Below are positions 59,563 through 64,000 of a stretch of 64,000 bases of DNA, one piece after another (the stretch's first letter is position 1; the number at the start of each line of letters is the position of its first letter). The translations under genes and the position numbers were made by a program. Below the pieces are notes generated by a model that saw only the letters and a list, made by a program, of their open reading frames with translations, was not told the origin of the DNA and did no database searches. Source of the stretch: Moringa oleifera (lineage: Eukaryota; Streptophyta; Magnoliopsida; Brassicales; Moringaceae); contig JAJFZO010000028.1 of NCBI GenBank assembly GCA_021397835.1, forward strand, positions 3,767,501-3,831,500, written 5' to 3'.

Positions 59563-59577
59563 AAGTGTGGGGGAATT
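59563..59577 (+). promoter_or_regulatory. Polypurine tract of the Athila-type element
   Basis: AAGTGTGGGGGAATT lies directly before the TGATAG start of the 3' LTR, where the plus-strand primer for reverse transcription must be. The GTGTGGGGGA form is typical of Athila elements. Confidence 0.85.
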
Positions 59578-60788
59578 TGATAGAATGCATAATAATCATA
59601 TATATTATTATATTTTCTCGTATTTTATTGGTTATAAATGATTAAATCTTGGATTTTGACTATGTTTTATATTTAATAGGGTGGATTGAGGAAATCAACT
59701 AAGATGGACTCAAATTCATTATTTGAAGATATAAAGTTGGATTCCTAAGAGATGTGGATGAACTAGAAGATGTCTTTGGATAAGGCGCTGAGACTTCCAA
59801 TAACATTGGAATTTCACCGAACGAAGACTTTATCTTTTATTTAAAAAGCAATTGTAGAATTTTATCTTTATCTTTATCTTTAAGAGTCCTAGTTAAAATA
59901 GGTTATCATGTTTAAGGATTATTATATAAAGGGGAGGTAGTTCCTTCAAAGGGACATCTAGAGTTTATTTTTTTACTTTCTTCTTTTCGCAGGTCTTTTT
60001 CTTTTCATGGATTGCTAAACATCTCTTCCAGTCAAAGGATAATCAAGGGTTTGATTCTTCAGAATTGTGAGATCTAACTGATTTTATTTGTTCTTTATTT
60101 CTTCATTGTTTATTTATCTTCTATGCTTATTGAAAATATTATTTTGGTTGATTGCAACAAAAAGGGCCCTTTGTTTAATCATCAAAATAATAGGTTACTA
60201 TTTAGAACTTTAAATCCGTAATTGTTTAAGTGTTCTAATATAAGTAGTAAATAACATAGTTGATTACAAAAGAGGTTTTTCAATTTATGTTATGAAGATA
60301 AATAATCTAGTTTAAATAAACCTACATATGTGTTTATTGGCTAGAATTGGTAGTTTTTCTAATTCTTAATGCTATTGATAAATTAAATCCTAAGATCGTA
60401 TCTAGGGTTATTTATTGATAAGAGAAATAATTAGAGATCGTATCCTGGTTATCAAAGAAGTAAGGAAAAACAGGTTGTTAGGTGGTACCAACAACCATAA
60501 CTAATTCAGTGAAGATTAAGAGATTTTTATCTTTGCATCAATGATCAATTCCTAAATCAAACCCGAAATTATACCTTTGACTGGATACTTTATTACATTA
60601 ATTTTTCCTTTCCTGTTTTTCTTATTTGATCTATGTTTTACTTCTCAAACCCTTTTTTCTTTTATTTTATTTTGCAAAAAAATAAATCTAACCAATCCTT
60701 GTGGAAACGACCTTGCTCATCTATACTACAAGTTTAATATTTTGAGCAAGAATTTAGGAATTTAACTTGTTGGTCTCGACAACCAACA
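59578..60788 (+). repeat. 3' LTR of the Athila-type element
   Basis: It has the same TG...CA borders as the 5' LTR and is about one base longer because of one extra T near 60280. By eye there are about ten substitutions, for example CCC/TCC near 59795, GTA/GCA near 59990 and TAT/TAC near 60595. TATATAAAG is at 59923. It is followed not by flanking DNA but by a second primer site and gag. Confidence 0.92.
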
Positions 60789-60793
60789 ATTTT

Positions 60794-60812
60794 TGACGCC
60801 GTTGCCGGGGAT
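60794..60812 (+). promoter_or_regulatory. Second tRNA-Asp primer site, one mismatch
   Basis: TGACGCCGTTGCCGGGGAT repeats the first primer site with one G-to-A change. Its presence after the 3' LTR shows that another internal region begins here. Confidence 0.88.
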
Positions 60813-60835
60813 TGGTTTTAATTAGATTTATTTTA

Positions 60836-61324
60836 ATGCTCCGTTCTTCTGGTGCAGGTGATCTAGTTCCATACGATCCTGAAATTGAGAAGACAGCAAA
60901 AAGATTCAGGAAGGAAGCTAAATTACGAAGCCAACAAGAATCTTCACTTTCATCTTCTGAATCGAATTTAGTATTTAATTTAGTTGATTCATCTAGTGAT
61001 TCTAGAATAGAACAAGACATGGCTAATGAAGAGAGAACTTTGAGGCAATTGGTTGCACCAAAAGTAAATCAGCAGCCACTCTGCATTCAATATCCAATTT
61101 TACAAGCAGATTTTGAGTTAAAGTCTGGTTTGATCCATTTGCTCCCGAAGTTTCACGGCTTTGAGAATGAAGATCCTCACAAGCATCTAAAGGAATTCCA
61201 TGTGGTGTGCTCAAGCCTAAAACCACAAGGAGTAACTGAAGATGAGATCAAATTACGTGCTTTTCCATTCTCACTGACTGAAAAAGCAAAAGATTGGTTG
61301 TTTTATTTACCTTCTGGTTCTTAA
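60836..61324 (+). pseudogene. Truncated second gag copy
   Basis: The first 162 codons of gag are repeated almost exactly (one visible change, GAA to AAA near 61060). The copy breaks within LPSGS at about 61320, where it meets the inverted repeat. The junction shares TTCT with the sequence on its far side. It has no downstream domains. Confidence 0.88.
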
Positions 61325-61404
61325 AAGAGGAACTAGGAGGCATCTTCTCAGCCACCTCCTCAAAGATTATTTTTCCTGTTTTAAGCATTATTAAGATGTG
61401 ATTT

Positions 61405-61661
61405 TCTTTGCATCAATGATCAATTCCTAAATCAAACCCGAAATTATACCTTTGACTGGATACTTTATTACATTAATTTTTCCTTTCCTATTTTTCTTAT
61501 TTGATCTATGTTTTACTTCTCAAACCCCTTTTTCTTTTATTTTATTTTGCAAAAAAATAAATCTAACCAATCCTTGTGGAAACGACCTTGCTCATCTATA
61601 CTACAAGTTTAATATTTTGAGCAAGAATTTAGGAATTTAACTTGTTGGTCTCGACAACCAA
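61405..61661 (+). repeat. Fragment of Athila LTR 3' end (third copy)
   Basis: It matches the final 250 or so bp of the LTR from TCTTTGCATCAATG to CGACAACCAAC, with a few changes such as CTATTT for CTGTTT and CCCC for CCCT. It forms most of the left arm. Confidence 0.88.
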
Positions 61662-61679
61662 CCTTTTTCCAAAAATTGG

Positions 61680-61926
61680 TGGTTGTCGAGACCAACAAAT
61701 TAAATTCCTAAATTCTTGCTCAAAATATTAAACTTGTAGTATAGATGAGCAAGGTCGTTTCCACAAAGATTGGTTAGATTTATTTTTTTGTAAAATAAAA
61801 TAAAAGAAAAGGGGGTTTGAGGAGTTAAAAATAGATCAAATAGGAAAGGAAAAATTAATGTAATAAAGTATCCAGTCAAAGGTATAATTTCAGGTTTGAT
61901 TTAGGAATTGATCATTGATGCAAAGA
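61680..61926 (-). repeat. Fragment of Athila LTR 3' end, inverted (fourth copy)
   Basis: This is the reverse-oriented version of the same LTR end and is the more diverged of the two arms. Read on the minus strand it extends a few bases past the LTR terminus into ATTTTTGG, the start of the primer-site region, so it came from an LTR still joined to internal sequence. Confidence 0.85.
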
Positions 61927-61942
61927 AAATCACATCTTAATA

Positions 61943-62850
61943 ATGCTTAAAACAGGAAAAATAATCTTTGAGGAGGTGGCTGAGAAGATGCCTCCTAGTT
62001 CCTCTTTTAAGAAAGGTAAGATGGCAGTACTCTTGTTACAGAAGCTAAGCACCCAACAAAGTGTGCCTTCTCGCATGGTGACTTCTACAGACTTCTCATC
62101 TCAAAAGGAGTTTACAGTAGTTACCACTAAGTATGTCTCAAGATTAGAAGATCAAGAACTTCATTCAAGTAGTGGTGTTACAAGCTTCAACCTCTTCAAC
62201 CTTGCCAAACAAAAAGAGGGTACATCTAGAGAAGATGTCTACCCTACTGGCTGAGGTATGTTTATGCTTAATTAGTACACTTTATATCTTCCTTTTTATT
62301 GTTGACTCATAAATCTTTTTTTTTAACAAGTTATATATGAGTCTACTCTAGTAGTAGAGGAATGCAAGATTTAAAGCCAGGCTGAATTTGTATTCGAATA
62401 AGTCGAAATAGCTCTTGAAAAGGCTAAGAAAAGAGGAGCTGAGTTAATAGCAGAAGTCTCTACTATCAAACACTAGAAGTAAAAGGCAAACTAACAAATC
62501 TTTGTATTGAAAGTACAGATGAAAAAAATAAAAGTGGGTTTCAAGTTTTAGCAGGAGAACCTGAAGAAAGACCACCTAGAGTAACTACTAAGGAAGATGT
62601 AGTAGTAACTTTTAAGGATAGTGAAGAACCAAATAAACTATCATTGGAGGAATGTGCAGAAGAGTTTTGAGAAGTGAAAAAGGATATAAAAGCTAGAATT
62701 CTGAAGGAGTACCCTTACCTCAACCTAGATTTTATTACCATTAAGCCTAGCATAACCTCTACTTCTCAAGATGCTCTAACAGTGCTTGAACCCATAAGGA
62801 GCCCTATCTTCATCTCTTCTGATTTTAGGAGCTAAATCCTACAAGATTTG
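61943..62850 (+). pseudogene. Plant transposon protein (PF04195-like), C-terminal half, degenerate
   Basis: A 103-codon frame (61943-62254) has a serine- and lysine-rich linker style. Beyond it, in shifting frames, come a coiled-coil-like segment (VEIALEKAKKRGAELIAEV at about 62400) and an end block CAEEF...VKKDIKARILKEYPYLNLDF at about 62655-62740 followed by a threonine- and serine-rich tail. PF04195-type proteins end with a coiled coil and an EYPDLDL-like block, so this fits the C-terminal half of the gene whose N-terminal half is at about 51 kb. The assignment is by pattern and order only. Several stops break it. Confidence 0.5.
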
Positions 62851-63049
62851 AATAAAGATTTTGCTGATTTTAGGAGATGACCTCTTTTTCTTTTGAAATG
62901 AAATGGACTACTTCTTTACTTTGTACACCCTCTCATATATTCTTTTCCTTAGATATAATCATTTCAAAAACATAAATAAAAAAAAAATCTAAAAACCTTT
63001 AATCTTCATCTTTCATCATAACGAATTCCTCTGATTTCGTTTGAACTAG
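62851..63049. other. Short spacer downstream of the split transposon gene
   Basis: No motif is seen in this short stretch, which is T-rich in its first half. Confidence 0.4.
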
Positions 63050-63455
63050 AGATAGGCTTTTCCTTAAGCACAGGGTAGACTTTTTTAGGGAAGAGTGTCA
63101 AAAATGCAAAAGAAGTGTTTAAAGAGTCTACTTTCTTTAGATATGAGTTTTTAATATGCTAATATTCATTTTGTACCCTTAGGCAGATCTTCCTTGCTCA
63201 CCTTTGAAAATTTCAGATTCTTTTCTAGTCATAGGTAAACTTTTTCGAGGAGAAGTGTTAAAGATGCAAAGTAAGCGCCTGAACACACTACTTCCTTTAG
63301 ATATAAGGCCCTATTGTCCTAATATTCATTTAATCTTCCTAAGAAGACTCTCCCTCACTCTCCTTTGTAAATTTTAGAGTCTCTTTAGTCACGAGGTAGG
63401 TTTTCTCTGGTCACATGATAGACTCTCCCTAGGATGATCGTTAAAAACACAAAAT
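63050..63455. repeat. Tandem repeat, about 160-bp unit, two and a half copies
   Basis: Copies begin near 63055, 63222 and 63385. Shared blocks are AGGTAGACTTTTT-like, GAGAAGTGTTAAARATGCAAA, CTTTCCTTTAGATATRAG-like, CTAATATTCATTT and CTCCTTTGTAAATTTYAGA-like sequence. It resembles the tandem repeats often found in the 3' part of plant LTR elements and probably belongs to the split transposon. Confidence 0.65.
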
Positions 63456-64000
63456 ATAAGTGGATCAAATCTATAATGATCATATTGTTTTATCAAATCT
63501 TCCATCTCACTTTTGCCAAAATCTAGAGAATGATAATCCTTAGCAACAGTAATAATAAGAGCAACGTTAAATGAGTTGAACCCATGAACTGAACTCAAAG
63601 CCATGTTAAGAGTAATAGGTTCCACCGTTTTGTTTAATAATTCACCATCCAACTCTATCAATTGAAAATCTATCAGAATATTAGATACTTTAAATTGATA
63701 GAATGCTTAACCATGACATTTTTTTTCATCAACAAAAGTGCATTGTACCTTGCATGTGACGTGCATTCATGTTAGATACATCAATATAATAATTAATGCA
63801 AAATAACTCTATATTCTCGTAGAAAACATGTAATCCATCTCTTAATTGAAGAACCTTTGTTATAGTCGAACCAAATTCATAACATTTAAGATATGTTTAA
63901 ATTTGAATTGCAAAGCTTGAAAAATTAAATAAGAGATTTTCAATATTTTGCTCATTATTAGTATTAGACACATGAATTTAAAAGATCTCAAGTCTTTATA
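63456..64000. other. Window end, no gene called
   Basis: A 90-codon minus-strand frame (63389-63661) starts here and overlaps the tandem repeat. Its translation looks protein-like (for example MIELDGELLNKTVEPITLNM) but I cannot assign it. It may be a fragment of retroelement gag or protease coding sequence. The rest is AT-rich spacer. Confidence 0.3.

Larger units (their letters stand above)
58084..59577 (+). other. 3' non-coding region of the Athila-type element
   Basis: No coding block is seen. An internal polypurine-like tract (GGTGTGGGGGAGAG, 58257-58271) follows TTGAGGACAATG, a pair of landmarks also found at the true 3' end (TTGAGGACAAGC then AAGTGTGGGGGAATT). A long A-rich tract lies at about 58925-59040. 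Short frames such as 59111-59299 are chance. Confidence 0.75.
51940..60788 (+). mobile_element. Athila-type Ty3/gypsy LTR retrotransposon, near complete but disabled
   Basis: Two LTRs of about 1.21 kb (51940-53149 and 59578-60788) bracket a tRNA-Asp primer site, gag with a CCHC knuckle, protease, RT, RNase H, integrase, a long 3' non-coding region and a polypurine tract. The primer site, gag style and GTGTGGGGGA tract are typical of Athila. Gag-pol lies in a single frame from 53197 to 58083 with no frameshift, but seven in-frame stops and loss of the integrase C-terminus disable it. By eye the LTRs differ at about ten positions plus one 1-nt indel. A 5-bp target duplication could not be established because the right side runs into a second, truncated internal region. 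Confidence 0.9.
61317..62013. repeat. Large inverted repeat, arms about 340 bp, loop about 18 bp
   Basis: The left arm (61317-61661) and right arm (61680-62013) are reverse complements with a few differences (mostly in the T-rich part, for example near 61520 and 61820). Each arm consists of about 250 bp of Athila LTR 3' end plus about 88 bp of flanking DNA (GATGTGATTTT to AAAAGAGGAACTAGG). The loop at 61662-61679 contains a CCTTTTTCC/AAAAATTGG sequence. The structure could form a stable cruciform or hairpin RNA. Confidence 0.9.

Noticed and set aside
63389..63661. 90-codon minus-strand frame with a protein-like translation
   Set aside because: It overlaps a tandem repeat, has no family match I can support and no regulatory signal; noted in the window-end entry but not called.

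Overview
The window looks like heterochromatic or intergenic DNA from a flowering plant, most likely a eudicot. It is very AT-rich and has long introns and spacers. It carries an Athila-type Ty3/gypsy element primed by tRNA-Asp, CACTA (En/Spm-like) DNA transposons and one plant-only DUF761 gene. I cannot name the genus. There are no operons, bacterial genes or CRISPR arrays. Almost all recognisable coding sequence belongs to mobile elements, mostly broken; the only gene-like host locus is the DUF761 gene.

Layout. 98-1445: a non-autonomous CACTA element with terminal inverted repeats and an ATA target duplication. 1606-3230: a decayed Ty3/gypsy pol on the + strand. 3.2-9 kb: AT-rich spacer, then more balanced host-like sequence. 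9231-9812 (-): an intact 193-codon DUF761 gene with a TATA box and a candidate poly(A) signal. 14260-14596: a small CACTA-like MITE with an ATT target duplication. 18.1-20.76 kb (-): a second decayed Ty3/gypsy pol with a minisatellite beyond its end. 22.3-30.6 kb: extremely AT-rich DNA holding a diverged tandem array of about 13 units of roughly 215 bp (25.06-27.8 kb) and several long (TA)n tracts.

30924 to about 45070: a 14-kb CACTA element. It carries a decayed TNP2-type transposase, a second gene of the Transposase_24/Ulp1-peptidase type, three 714-bp internal repeats, and an intronic minisatellite whose units each contain a splice-acceptor-like segment. The 98-1445 element matches the two ends of this large element in inverted orientation, so it is best read as an internal-deletion derivative of the same family.

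45-51 kb is spacer with retroelement debris. From 51 kb a degraded plant transposon gene (PF04195-like) appears to be split by an Athila-type element: LTR 51940-53149, tRNA-Asp primer site, gag, a single-frame pol broken only by stop codons, polypurine tract, LTR 59578-60788. The second LTR is followed by another primer site and a truncated gag, then by a 345-bp-arm inverted repeat made of LTR end plus flanking DNA. The C-terminal half of the split transposon gene resumes at about 62 kb.

How the parts work together: the Athila parts (LTR promoter, primer site, gag, protease, RT, RNase H, integrase, polypurine tract) would form one replication cycle, but stops and a lost integrase tail disable this copy. 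The CACTA transposase would act on the terminal and subterminal repeats shared by the large and small elements. Coordinates of decayed elements are estimates made by eye.
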